A DNA stretch of 32,093 nucleotides, taken from NCBI GenBank assembly GCA_002425685.1, contig DIMS01000026.1, positions 40,521 through 72,613 on the forward strand. The letters run 5' to 3'. Numbering within the stretch: the first letter of the stretch is position 1; each line of letters opens with the position of its first letter. The translations under genes were made by a program, and so were the position numbers. The notes under the pieces are model-generated. The model was not told where the DNA came from, did no database searches, and saw nothing but the letters and a program-made list of their open reading frames with translations. Below, one piece after another: positions 15,593-23,320 of this stretch. The stretch comes from Synergistaceae bacterium UBA5560 (GTDB lineage Bacteria > Synergistota > Synergistia > Synergistales > Aminiphilaceae).

Positions 15593-17386
15593 TCACGCTT
15601 TTCGCTCGTTGCGTCTCCGACTCGGACGTCCGTTCTCCCGGGAAGTGCGTTTCGATGCTTCCGAGCCGCGGGAAACGTTTCTTTTCGATTCACCTGCCGC
15701 CATGCGCCCCCGATCCTGACGCCGCTCCCCACCTTCGGCAGGTCTCGGTCCGCTTTTTCGAATACCCCCTGACTCAAAACGACTGTGCTCTCCCGGGGCA
15801 CGCTTCTCATTCTTCCGGGAAACACCTTCCTCGTTCCGTTTCATTCCTCTCGCTTGAAATTTGGAAGGACCACGGTTTTCTTTCCGCTCCGACAGACCGC
15901 TTCCCGAATCGGCACGAGGCACACGCGAAGAAAAATCCTTCCGCGGGGGCCTCGCCGCACCACTTCGTTCTTTCGCAAAGCCCTCGCCATCGCGGGTCTG
16001 CTTTCCGAATCGGGACGAAGGCCTTTCTTCCCGTGCCTCTTTTTCAACGGAGGACGTTCCTCCGGATCGCCCGCCAGGACGATTCCGCTGGGAGGACCGA
16101 CCGGACATCCCCGACCTCTCCCGCTCCGCCTTTCCGAATTTGCCCGATTCACCGCGGGAACGCCCCTCACTCGCACGTCTTTCGCCTTTCCCGGACGTCT
16201 CTTCCGTATCCCGCCGCCTCCCCTGCGGTGTTTCGACGGAACCCCGTATTTCCCGGCGTCCCGGACGCCGATCGCCCACACCGTCAAGGGGGACACGGGA
16301 AACGCCACCGTACCGTTTCACAGGTGGTGTCTCGCGGGAAGTCCCTGCCGGAGGCGGAGTGCTTTCCCGGCTTCGCAGTTGACCACATGCACCACGGACG
16401 TCTCCTCCGCGTTCACGGCGTAGTTCCGCATTGACTCCCCAGGCGCGCAGGTGATCTCTGAAACGCTCCGCCCGCTCGCGAGGAGGGCGTTCGAAATTGC
16501 CCGCTCCGGCATTGTAGGGGATGAGGTTCACATAGGCCTTGAGATCGCCGATCCACGCCGCCAGCTCCTCCGCGTGGGCGGAAGAATCGTTCACGTCCCG
16601 GAGCAACATGTATTCGAGGGTGATGCGATCCCCTAAAACTCGTTGATAACGGAGCAGTGCCTTTCGCAGCGATGCAAGGGGATACTTCCGGTTCAGCGGC
16701 ATCAGACGGGAGCGAAGGGAATCGTTCGCCGCATGGAGAGACACGGAGAGTCCGACTCCGAGCGATTCCGCCGCAAGGGCGTCGATACCCGGAACGACAC
16801 CGGCGGTGGAAATGGTGATGTGCCGCTGACCCAGTCCCCGCATATGAGGGTCCCGGAGCATGCGAACACTTCGAAAAACCTGCTCTGTGTTGAGAAGCGG
16901 CTCACCCATGCCCATGTACACCACGTTTTGAATCGGCCCTTTCTGGTGTGCCTCGATGGCAAGAAACTGGGCGAGCATTTCTCCTGCGGAAAGGTTCCGC
17001 ACGAATCCTCCCTGGCCGGTAACGCAGAAGGTACAGGCCAAAGGACATCCCACCTGGGAGGAAAGGCAGGCCGTAGTGTGTTGAGGATGCCGAAGAAAGA
17101 CCGACTCGATCCGTTCTTCATCCTCAAGCTGCCACAGATATTTCAGGGTCCCGTCAAGAGGGGACATCTCCGCTTTTTCCAGCGCGGGCATGGTGAAACG
17201 AACGAGAGCATTCAACTTTCCCCGCAATTCCTTCGAGAGATTCGTCATTCCCTCAAAGGTGAACTCACGCTTTTTGTAGATCCAGTCGCAAATTTGCCCC
17301 GCCCGATAGTCGGGCTCGCCCATTTCGTCCCGCAGGAGCGAAACCCATTCCTCGAAATTCAGTTCCAGGGCATGCAGACGGTCCAT
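15593..17386 (-). CDS. rlmN: 23S rRNA (adenine(2503)-C2)/tRNA methyltransferase RlmN with a long arginine-rich C-terminal tail
   Basis: RlmN is a radical-SAM enzyme that methylates A2503 of 23S rRNA and A37 of some tRNAs. The 597-residue product is far longer than the usual 340-390. Residues 1-340 are a complete RlmN: radical-SAM motif CPLACTFC with Cys114, Cys118 and Cys121, YMGMGEPLLN (158-167), and the methyl-carrying cysteine in RGACGQL (Cys334). Residues about 340-597 are low complexity, rich in Arg, Gly, Ser, Glu and Lys (for example RRASEGRSRGESGKFG, SRENGRPSRRRNERKA), with no hydrophobic core, so probably disordered and RNA-binding. The frame is open to the stop with no sign of frameshift. 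The start is the ATG at 17384-17386, six bases after GGGAGGAG. It follows glyA, 102 bases away. Confidence 0.93.
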   Translation of the reverse strand: MDRLHALELNFEEWVSLLRDEMGEPDYRAGQICDWIYKKREFTFEGMTNLSKELRGKLNALVRFTMPALEKAEMSPLDGTLKYLWQLEDEERIESVFLRHPQHTTACLSSQVGCPLACTFCVTGQGGFVRNLSAGEMLAQFLAIEAHQKGPIQNVVYMGMGEPLLNTEQVFRSVRMLRDPHMRGLGQRHITISTAGVVPGIDALAAESLGVGLSVSLHAANDSLRSRLMPLNRKYPLASLRKALLRYQRVLGDRITLEYMLLRDVNDSSAHAEELAAWIGDLKAYVNLIPYNAGAGNFERPPRERAERFRDHLRAWGVNAELRRERGGDVRGACGQLRSRESTPPPAGTSRETPPVKRYGGVSRVPLDGVGDRRPGRREIRGSVETPQGRRRDTEETSGKGERRASEGRSRGESGKFGKAERERSGMSGRSSQRNRPGGRSGGTSSVEKEAREERPSSRFGKQTRDGEGFAKERSGAARPPRKDFSSRVPRADSGSGLSERKENRGPSKFQARGMKRNEEGVSRKNEKRAPGEHSRFESGGIRKSGPRPAEGGERRQDRGRMAAGESKRNVSRGSEASKRTSRENGRPSRRRNERKA

Positions 17387-17413
17387 GGCGCACTCCTCCC
17401 TCATTTTCGACGA

Positions 17414-17440
17414 AAGAAGGACCCTCTGGGGGTCCCTCTT
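17414..17440 (-). terminator. Possible weak terminator after glyA
   Basis: Stem AAGAAGGACCC with GGGTCCCTCTT, one mismatch, 5-base loop. On the minus strand it is followed by CG-rich sequence with only short T runs (TTTCG). It lies between glyA and rlmN and may lower, not stop, read-through. Confidence 0.35.
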
Positions 17441-17488
17441 CCATCCGCTGTCGTTTCGCGCTCCGAAAGGTTCTTCCCGTATCAGGTA

Positions 17489-18802
17489 TCAGGGATTTGC
17501 CCCCAGAGGCGATGAAGCAACACGGACCCCCGAAGGCGCCTGTAAAAGCTCCGGGTACAACGGAAACGCCTCGCTCAGTTCCTTGACCTCTTTCCGGGCG
17601 GCGAGCCGCAACGTTTCATCTTCGGGAGCGGAAAGCACCCTGTCGACGATCTCCGCGATCCGTTCCATCTCCGCCTCACCCATACCACGAGTAGTCACCG
17701 CAGCCGTTCCGAGACGAACGCCACTCGTCACGAAGGGTTTTTCCTTATCGAAGGGGATCATATTCTTGTTCACCGTGACGCCTGCATCTTCCAAAAGCTT
17801 CTCCGCATCCTTTCCCGTGACATTTCGGGAACCTTTGACATCTACGAGGATGAGGTGATTGTCGGTTCCGCCGGAGACGATGCGGAACCCTCGCTCGCCG
17901 AGAGCGGCGCAAAGCTTCTTCGCGTTTGCCACGACACGCGCCGCATACGTTCGAAATTCATCGGTGGCCGCCATTTTAAAACAAAGGGCTTTCGCCGCAA
18001 TGACATGCATGAAAGGACCGCCCTGCGTCCCTGGAAAAACGGAACGATCCAACTCTTGAGCGTATTTTTCCTTACAGAGGATGAGCGCTCCCCGGGGCCC
18101 CCGGAGAGTCTTGTGGGTCGTCGTGGTGACGAAATCCGCGTGGGGCACCGGACTCGGATGGACTTGCCCCGCGACAAGACCGGCGATGTGAGCCATGTCA
18201 ACCATGAAGACCGCTCCCACTTCGGCGGCAATGGCTGCAAAGCGGGCAAAATCAATGAAACGGGGATAGGCGCTCGCTCCGGCGACGATCACCCGAGGAC
18301 GATGCTCCTTCGCAAGGCGTTCCACCGCTTCGTAGTCGATGGTCTCCGTCTCCGGCGTAACGCCATAGCCAACGATACGATAGAGCTTCCCCGTGAAGTT
18401 CAACGGGTGCCCATGAGACAGATGCCCGCCCTGATCCAGACTCATGGCCAACATGGTGTCCCCAGGGTTCATGAAGGTGAAAAAGGCGGACATGTTCGCC
18501 TGCGTTCCCGAATGGGGTTGCACGTTCGCATGTTCGGCGCCGAAGAGATCACAGGCCCGGCGCATGGCCACCTCTTCGACGGTTTCCACGAACTCGCAAC
18601 CGCCGTAATATTTCTTGTGCGGATACCCTTCTGCATATTTGTTCGTCAGTATCGATCCCTGGGCTTCGAGGATCGCCAACGGAACAAAATTCTCCGACGC
18701 AATGAGCTCAATGCCATCCCGCTGTCGAGCGAATTCCGATGACACCAGACCGTAGATTTCAGGGTCCAGCTCCGCCATGCCGGCTCTCATGAACCACTCC
18801 AC
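17489..18802 (-). CDS. glyA: Serine hydroxymethyltransferase
   Basis: GlyA is a PLP enzyme interconverting serine and glycine with tetrahydrofolate. The 437-residue protein has the usual length. Motifs include IELIASENFVP, NKYAEGYPHKKYYGGCEFV, NVQPHSGTQAN, FMVDMAHIAGLVAG, and the PLP-lysine segment TTTTHKTLRGPRG. The start is chosen as GTG at 18800-18802 because GAAGGAGGG stands seven bases upstream; ATG four codons later (18790) is the alternative. The gene follows the tRNA-Ala terminator and is followed by rlmN. It may supply one-carbon units and glycine for amino-acid metabolism. Confidence 0.96.
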   Translation of the reverse strand: MEWFMRAGMAELDPEIYGLVSSEFARQRDGIELIASENFVPLAILEAQGSILTNKYAEGYPHKKYYGGCEFVETVEEVAMRRACDLFGAEHANVQPHSGTQANMSAFFTFMNPGDTMLAMSLDQGGHLSHGHPLNFTGKLYRIVGYGVTPETETIDYEAVERLAKEHRPRVIVAGASAYPRFIDFARFAAIAAEVGAVFMVDMAHIAGLVAGQVHPSPVPHADFVTTTTHKTLRGPRGALILCKEKYAQELDRSVFPGTQGGPFMHVIAAKALCFKMAATDEFRTYAARVVANAKKLCAALGERGFRIVSGGTDNHLILVDVKGSRNVTGKDAEKLLEDAGVTVNKNMIPFDKEKPFVTSGVRLGTAAVTTRGMGEAEMERIAEIVDRVLSAPEDETLRLAARKEVKELSEAFPLYPELLQAPSGVRVASSPLGANP

Positions 18803-18857
18803 GTCGTTCCCTCCTTCATGTTTCCCGACATTTTTTCGGTCCGATTTCTCCCCTTGA

Positions 18858-18863
18858 ATCATA
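18858..18863 (-). promoter_or_regulatory. Possible -10 of the glyA promoter
   Basis: TATGAT on the minus strand, 5 of 6 consensus, about 55 bases before the glyA start. No good -35 is seen at 16-18 bp. It is the best candidate in the 195-base gap between the tRNA terminator and glyA, which also holds a set of alternative hairpins (see findings). Confidence 0.3.
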
Positions 18864-18997
18864 CCCTAAAATGAACCAAAGGGAGCAGATCAGGACAGTC
18901 GTCTCCGAAAACACACGCTCCGCGAAACATCCCTTCGGGGAACTCGAAGGGCGGAGAGTGCAAAGGTGAAAATCGCCCTTCGTGAGCGCTTTCTTAC

Positions 18998-19034
18998 AAA
19001 AAAGGAGCTTCGGCCGGAATCGCCGAAGCTCCTT
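18998..19034 (-). terminator. Strong rho-independent terminator of tRNA-Ala
   Basis: A perfect 13-bp stem (AAGGAGCTTCGGC at 19002-19014 with GCCGAAGCTCCTT at 19022-19034), 7-base loop, and six T on the minus strand (A-run 18998-19003). It lies 10 bases downstream of the CCA end of the tRNA. Confidence 0.93.
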
Positions 19035-19044
19035 GTGTACCAAG

Positions 19045-19119
19045 TGGTGGAGCTGAGGGGAATTGAACCCCTGACCTCTTCCATGCCAAGGAAGCGCGCT
19101 CCCGCTGCGCCACAGCCCC
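19045..19119 (-). tRNA. tRNA-Ala (anticodon GGC)
   Basis: The minus strand folds as a complete cloverleaf of 75 bases including an encoded CCA. Acceptor arms GGGGCTG and CAGCTCC form the G3-U70 pair that identifies alanine tRNA. The D-loop is short, the anticodon stem CTTCC/GGAAG encloses TTGGCAT with anticodon GGC (reads GCC and GCU), and the T-arm has AGGGG-TTCAATT-CCCCT. A perfect promoter lies 12 bases upstream and a strong terminator follows, so it is a single-gene transcript. Confidence 0.97.
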
Positions 19120-19137
19120 ACTCGCGGAACGAAGCAC

Positions 19138-19166
19138 ATTATAGGGAGCCTGAGGAATTCTGTCAA
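19138..19166 (-). promoter_or_regulatory. Fully consensus promoter of tRNA-Ala
   Basis: The minus strand has TTGACA (19161-19166), 17 bp, TATAAT (19138-19143): 12 of 12 consensus bases with the optimal spacer. The start site would be about 12 bases before the mature tRNA 5' end, so RNase P removes a very short leader. Confidence 0.93.
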
Positions 19167-19306
19167 CCGGCACTTGCTTTGAAAAACCGCCGGGAAATAG
19201 AACGTCTCGGCAGGCCCGGATCTTCCCGCTCCCCTCTCCCCGGGAGGGGAAAGACACGCTATACTCGCAGCAGGAACGATTTTCTTTTCGAAAGGAGGCA
19301 AGGGTC

Positions 19307-21058
19307 ATGACACGACGACAAACGAGGAAAACCGTGTGCTTCCTTTTTCTTGCGCTGTCCGGTATTTTTCTTTCCCCGACTTACTGCACCGCAGTCACGA
19401 GAGGTGACGTGGTACAGATTGTCGTGGATGCCTTGGGGCTCCCCCTCTGGGGAGGGAAAGAACGTTTCGCCGATGTCCCCTCTACCCACCCCCGGGCGAA
19501 GGCCATCGAAACGGCGTCGGCCCTGGGTATTCTTTTACCGGGGGACAGATTTCACCCCGACATCGAAGCGACACGAGCGGAAGCGCTGGGCTTCGCCTTT
19601 CTCGCCATGGGATGGCGCCGAGAGGGTGAACTCGTCCGCACCTTCGCCACCGATCTCGACGCCGAACTCCCTCCGCACTTTGCCGCTTTCGTCAAGATCG
19701 GCCGCTCCATGACCGTTCCTCCACCGGAGGAGTTCCTTTCCGAAGCAAAGAAAAACTGTACTCCCGGCGACGCGGACCTTCTCGCCGCATGGCTCCGGGA
19801 GTGCAAGCGCCGTCGTGTCATCTGGCAAGAGACCTTCCCCGGAGAGACGGGAGATCTTGTCGTGCATCGAGAAAATGTGGGGTCACCTCCCGGCGCGTGG
19901 GCCGTTGCCGTGGAAGAGTTTCCTGAGAAGGGGGCCGCCGAGGCGTGTGCCAGAGAGCTTCGTTCCGCAGGCCACACCGCTCTGATAGTGGAGAACGCCT
20001 CGTCCTGGTCGGTTCGGACTGGTCCCTACAACCATTATCTTCAGGCATGGAAGGCCGCCGTTTCCCTGCCGAAACGATTCAACCCCACGGTAATTCCCCA
20101 CGGCGGCAGCGCGAGCAATGCCCTGTTCTGGGCGGCCATCGTCGGATCTCCGGAACGTCTCGCCCCTCGCATTGTTCCGGCTCCGCTTCTCGGAGGAAAA
20201 CGGCTCCCCCTTTCGCGCCTCGCCGATGGTTTCGGCGGCGAGGGGGGCATCAATGGAGGCTATTTCGACGGTGCCGTTCCCATAGGAAGCCTCTTCGTGG
20301 AAGGCGTCCCTGTCGCACTTCCCCACGGGAACAGATCCGCCGTGGGGTGGAACCGTTCCGGGGATGTGCATTTCGGCAACGGGGCCTACCGGGCATGGGT
20401 CCTCGCGGGAGCGCAGTCTCTTCCCGTGAGCAAGCTCAATGGCGAGGTACCACCAGAAAGTGCCGGCCTTTTCACGGCACCTTCCGGCGCTTTCGCAAAA
20501 ATGGGAGACGGGTTGAAGATCCACGTACGAAATGGCGTCATGACTTGGCGCTCCTTCGCCCAAGGGATGCACCCCGTTCCGGGGGACGGTTTTCTTCTTG
20601 TGGTACGGGGGGGGCTTCAAAAACGCATGATGGAGTTTCCTCTCCAAACACCGGCAGAACTCCAGATCACATGGCAGGATGGTACGATGGGAAGGATGGA
20701 ATTCGTCCTCCAGGCCGGACCACTGTTGCTCTTGGAGGGGCAACCGGCTCTCGGCAATGAAGGACTTCCCCCCTCCCTCACCGCGCTCCGCCATCCCAGA
20801 ACCCTGGTGGGTTACGACGGCCAACGCATGTGGTGGATGGTCGTGGATGGAAGAAACTCCTGGAGAAGCACCGGAGTGACTCTTGAAGAGGCAAAACGCC
20901 TGGCTGCCGCCGCCGGTCTGACCCACGCATTGAATCTGGACGGAGGCGGTTCAAGCACCCTCTGGTGGCGGGGCAAGCTCATCAACACGCCTTCGGATGG
21001 ACAGGAACGCTCTCTGCCTTACGCTGTTGTTCTCGGGTCGGACATGCCCTATCACTAG
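19307..21058 (+). CDS. Secreted SLH-domain / SPOR-like / phosphodiester glycosidase (NAGPA-type) protein
   Basis: A 583-residue exported protein with a signal peptide (TRRQTRKTVCFLFLALSGIFLS). Residues about 29-105 resemble an S-layer homology motif (VTRGDVVQIVVDALGLP, FADVPSTHPRAKAIETA, FHPDIEATRAEALGFAFL), which would bind cell-wall polymers. Residues about 195-250 resemble a SPOR repeat (AWAVAVEEFPEKGAAEACAREL, then WSVRTGPY), a peptidoglycan-binding type. The C-terminal part (about 310-583) has the marks of the NAGPA/DUF2233 domain: GGINGGYFDG, HPRTLVGYDGQRMWWMVVDGR and LTHALNLDGGGSSTLWW. The human relative cleaves GlcNAc-phosphodiesters; bacterial members are thought to act on cell-envelope or exopolysaccharide. 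The start ATG has AAAGGAGG eight bases upstream, and a -10-like TATACT lies at about 19269. The stop overlaps that of the converging gene. Confidence 0.85.
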   Translation: MTRRQTRKTVCFLFLALSGIFLSPTYCTAVTRGDVVQIVVDALGLPLWGGKERFADVPSTHPRAKAIETASALGILLPGDRFHPDIEATRAEALGFAFLAMGWRREGELVRTFATDLDAELPPHFAAFVKIGRSMTVPPPEEFLSEAKKNCTPGDADLLAAWLRECKRRRVIWQETFPGETGDLVVHRENVGSPPGAWAVAVEEFPEKGAAEACARELRSAGHTALIVENASSWSVRTGPYNHYLQAWKAAVSLPKRFNPTVIPHGGSASNALFWAAIVGSPERLAPRIVPAPLLGGKRLPLSRLADGFGGEGGINGGYFDGAVPIGSLFVEGVPVALPHGNRSAVGWNRSGDVHFGNGAYRAWVLAGAQSLPVSKLNGEVPPESAGLFTAPSGAFAKMGDGLKIHVRNGVMTWRSFAQGMHPVPGDGFLLVVRGGLQKRMMEFPLQTPAELQITWQDGTMGRMEFVLQAGPLLLLEGQPALGNEGLPPSLTALRHPRTLVGYDGQRMWWMVVDGRNSWRSTGVTLEEAKRLAAAAGLTHALNLDGGGSSTLWWRGKLINTPSDGQERSLPYAVVLGSDMPYH

Positions 21059-21501
21059 GAAAGGGTATTCACTTCCACCGTGGGGCAGTATGTTTCCAGG
21101 ACCTTCCGAATTGCGCATTCCTGGTCGCGATCGAAAAGGACCTTGATGCCCGTTACACTCTCCCTACGTTCAAAGAAACACATCATCTGGTTTCTCCGGA
21201 ACGCCAATGTGACATGGGCCACATCCTTCCAGGCGAGAATCTGGGAATTGCTTCCCATCCAGGATTTGCTTTCCCGCACAAGCCCCTCGGGAGAGAGGAA
21301 GATCCTCTTTTTGAAACCGCTGAAATAAAGAAGCGCTCCACCTACGATAAGGTAGGGGAAAAAACGATTGAATCCCGTTTCCAGTGTGGCACTGAGATAG
21401 AGACGCAACCCGTCGGCGAGCAGAAAAAGCCCGACCGCGAAGGAAACCATGCGCATCCATCTGGGGTGTTGCCCCGTCTTCGAAAGACAGAGAATCTCCA
21501 T
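21055..21501 (-). CDS. Small membrane protein, unrecognised (PH-like C-terminal part)
   Basis: I do not recognise a named family. The 148-residue protein has two hydrophobic segments close together (about 19-40, MVSFAVGLFLLADGLRLYL; and about 47-65, FFPYLIVGGALLYFSGF), then a roughly 80-residue soluble part (RIFLSPEGLVRESKSWMG, ILAWKDVAHVTLAFRRNQ, KVLFDRDQECAIRKVLETY). That pattern resembles bacterial PH-domain membrane proteins, a weak guess. The start ATG at 21499-21501 has GGAGG ten bases upstream. It may be co-transcribed with nhaC. Its stop codon and that of the plus-strand gene share CTAG at 21055-21058. Confidence 0.72.
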   Translation of the reverse strand: MEILCLSKTGQHPRWMRMVSFAVGLFLLADGLRLYLSATLETGFNRFFPYLIVGGALLYFSGFKKRIFLSPEGLVRESKSWMGSNSQILAWKDVAHVTLAFRRNQMMCFFERRESVTGIKVLFDRDQECAIRKVLETYCPTVEVNTLS

Positions 21502-21528
21502 TCCATCCACACCTCCGACGAAACGACA

Positions 21529-21564
21529 GGGAGGAGCGAACGTTCTTCGCTCCTCCCACTTTTT
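21529..21564 (+). terminator. Strong hairpin terminator, U-run on plus strand
   Basis: A perfect 12-bp stem (GGGAGGAGCGAA at 21529-21540 with TTCGCTCCTCCC at 21546-21557), 5-base loop, T-run 21560-21564. By its U-run it ends plus-strand transcription, presumably of the 19307-21058 gene, some 470 bases after that gene's stop and beyond the whole convergent gene. In the minus direction it follows nhaC by about 22 bases but has only a poor U-run, so it may serve weakly both ways. Confidence 0.75.
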
Positions 21565-21586
21565 CGATATATCCCGCCTGGTTCCG

Positions 21587-23086
21587 TTATGACGCGGTTT
21601 TCTCTCCCTCCTTTTTCCAGAACACACCGATGCCCATATAGGTCATGGCGATCGCCACGAGGGGATTGATGTAGTTCAGGAACGCATAGGGAGCGTACTC
21701 GAGGGTGGGAACGCCAAGCACCCCGCTGTTGTAGGCACCGCAGGTATTCCACGGAATGAGGACCGACACGAGGGTCCCCGCATCCTCCAGGGAACGGGAG
21801 AGCATACGCGGATGCAGTCCTTTTTCCTCAAAGGCTGTCTTGAACATCCGTCCCGGCATGACGATGGAAAGATACTGGTCACCAAGAAAGAGGTTCGAGA
21901 TGAAGCAGGAGACGATGACGGAGGTAACCAGTCCCCCCACGCTTTTGACGCTCTTCAAGATGGCGTGAAGAAGAACCTCGAGAAAACCGCAGCGTTCCAT
22001 GATACCGCCGAAAGAAAGTGCCGCGAGAATGAGGGAGATGGTCCACATCATGGAATCCAACCCACCCCGGGTGAGCAGCTCCGAGAGCATGCTTCCCGCG
22101 TCTTTCACGAGCTCCGGCGTCACCCCCGCTATGCTGTGATCCGCCATGAGCTGCGCCACCGCTTCGAGAGCCTCCGTTCCGGCGATTTCCGCGGAGAGCG
22201 TCGCTTCATAGCCATAGTGCAGCGCACCGACGATGTCGGCAAGGCCGAATCCCTGAGAGAGAGACATGCCGCAGGCAAAGATGATGCCGGCGAAGAGGCC
22301 CGGAAGAGCGGGAATCTTGGCGACGGCCATACCGATAACGATGAGAGGCGGAACGAGACCGAGAAGACTGATGGAGAACTCGCTCTTCATGACCGCCTGG
22401 ATGGCGTCGATCTTGCCCGCATCGAGACTTCCACCCGCATATTTCATGCCGAGGAAGACGGTGATAACAGTGACGATGAGGTAGGTGGGACCGGTGGTCC
22501 AGATCATGGCCCGGATGTGACTGAACAAGTCCGTTCCGGCAACTGCGGGTGCGAGGTTGGTCGTATCCGAAAGAGGAGACATTTTATCCCCGAAATAAGC
22601 ACCGGAGATAACCACGCCGGCAGTAAGAGGGGCGGGGATGCCAAGCCCTGCGCCGACTCCCATGAGGGCGATACCCACGGTGCCGGACGTTCCCCAGGAG
22701 GTTCCCGTGGCAAGACTTACCACGGAACAGATGAGCAGCGTAGCGAAGAGGAAGACTTTCGGAGAGAGGATGTCGAGCCCGTAATAAATGAGGCTCGGTA
22801 CAACGCCGCTTTGAATCCAGGAACCGATGACGAGACCCACCATCATGAGGATCACAATTGCCTGAAGGGCCATGGTGATACCCTGAAGCATTCCTTCTTC
22901 AATGATCTTCCAGGGATATTTGAGCCCGAAACAGCCCCAGAGAGCAACGAGAACACCTGAAGTGATGATGGGAATATGCGCATCCACGCCGAGCTTCAGA
23001 ACACCGTAACTGATGATGCCCGCACAAACGAGAAGAATGATCAGTGCTTCTGCAAACGTGGGTTTGCGACCTTCCTGAGATGTCAT
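21587..23086 (-). CDS. nhaC: Na+/H+ antiporter, NhaC family
   Basis: NhaC exports sodium in exchange for protons (some members move organic anions such as malate/lactate with Na+). The 499-residue protein has about 11-12 hydrophobic segments and family motifs ATGTSWGTSGTVGIALMGV, GAYFGDKMSPLSDTTNLAPA, and FLGDQYLSIVMPGRMF plus LIPWNTCGAYNSGVLGV near the C-terminus. The start is the ATG at 23084-23086 with AAGGGGG upstream; a TTG nine codons earlier is less likely. A promoter about 127-154 bases upstream gives a leader of about 120 bases. It precedes the small membrane protein gene. A sodium-based energy economy would fit an amino-acid-fermenting anaerobe, but that is inference. Confidence 0.92.
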   Translation of the reverse strand: MTSQEGRKPTFAEALIILLVCAGIISYGVLKLGVDAHIPIITSGVLVALWGCFGLKYPWKIIEEGMLQGITMALQAIVILMMVGLVIGSWIQSGVVPSLIYYGLDILSPKVFLFATLLICSVVSLATGTSWGTSGTVGIALMGVGAGLGIPAPLTAGVVISGAYFGDKMSPLSDTTNLAPAVAGTDLFSHIRAMIWTTGPTYLIVTVITVFLGMKYAGGSLDAGKIDAIQAVMKSEFSISLLGLVPPLIVIGMAVAKIPALPGLFAGIIFACGMSLSQGFGLADIVGALHYGYEATLSAEIAGTEALEAVAQLMADHSIAGVTPELVKDAGSMLSELLTRGGLDSMMWTISLILAALSFGGIMERCGFLEVLLHAILKSVKSVGGLVTSVIVSCFISNLFLGDQYLSIVMPGRMFKTAFEEKGLHPRMLSRSLEDAGTLVSVLIPWNTCGAYNSGVLGVPTLEYAPYAFLNYINPLVAIAMTYMGIGVFWKKEGEKTAS

Positions 23087-23212
23087 TGGAGCAGATTCCC
23101 CCTTCCGTCTCAAGAACTACATCCAAAGAACGCCCGTCTTTCCGTTTCCTTTCAACTTCACCCCCGCCCCGGAGACCACCTCCATTTCGCCTTTTCTGAC
23201 ATTTCAATCAAA

Positions 23213-23240
23213 AGTATACGCGGTTCTTCGAACCTGTCCA
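23213..23240 (-). promoter_or_regulatory. Promoter of nhaC with inverted repeat in the spacer
   Basis: The minus strand has TGGACA (23235-23240), 16 bp, TATACT (23213-23218). The spacer contains GGTTC-3-GAACC (23222-23234), a possible small operator. The start site near 23206 gives a purine-rich leader of about 120 bases before the nhaC ATG. Confidence 0.6.
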
Positions 23241-23284
23241 GCAATTTCTGGTTCCATTTCATACTCATGTCTTTACTTAAGTAC

Positions 23285-23309
23285 AAAAAAGGGAGCCTTT
23301 TCGGCTCCC
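23285..23309 (-). terminator. Terminator of the parvulin-type foldase gene
   Basis: Stem GGGAGCC/GGCTCCC with a 5-base loop, followed on the minus strand by six T (A-run 23285-23290). It lies 12 bases after the stop codon of the gene at 23321-24172 and upstream of the nhaC promoter. Confidence 0.9.
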
Positions 23310-23320
23310 CGACTTATTTT

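Noticed and set aside
18871..18969. A 32-codon plus-strand frame beginning ATGAACCAAAGG
   Set aside because: No ribosome-binding site or recognisable product; it lies in the glyA leader region and is explained by hairpin repeats.
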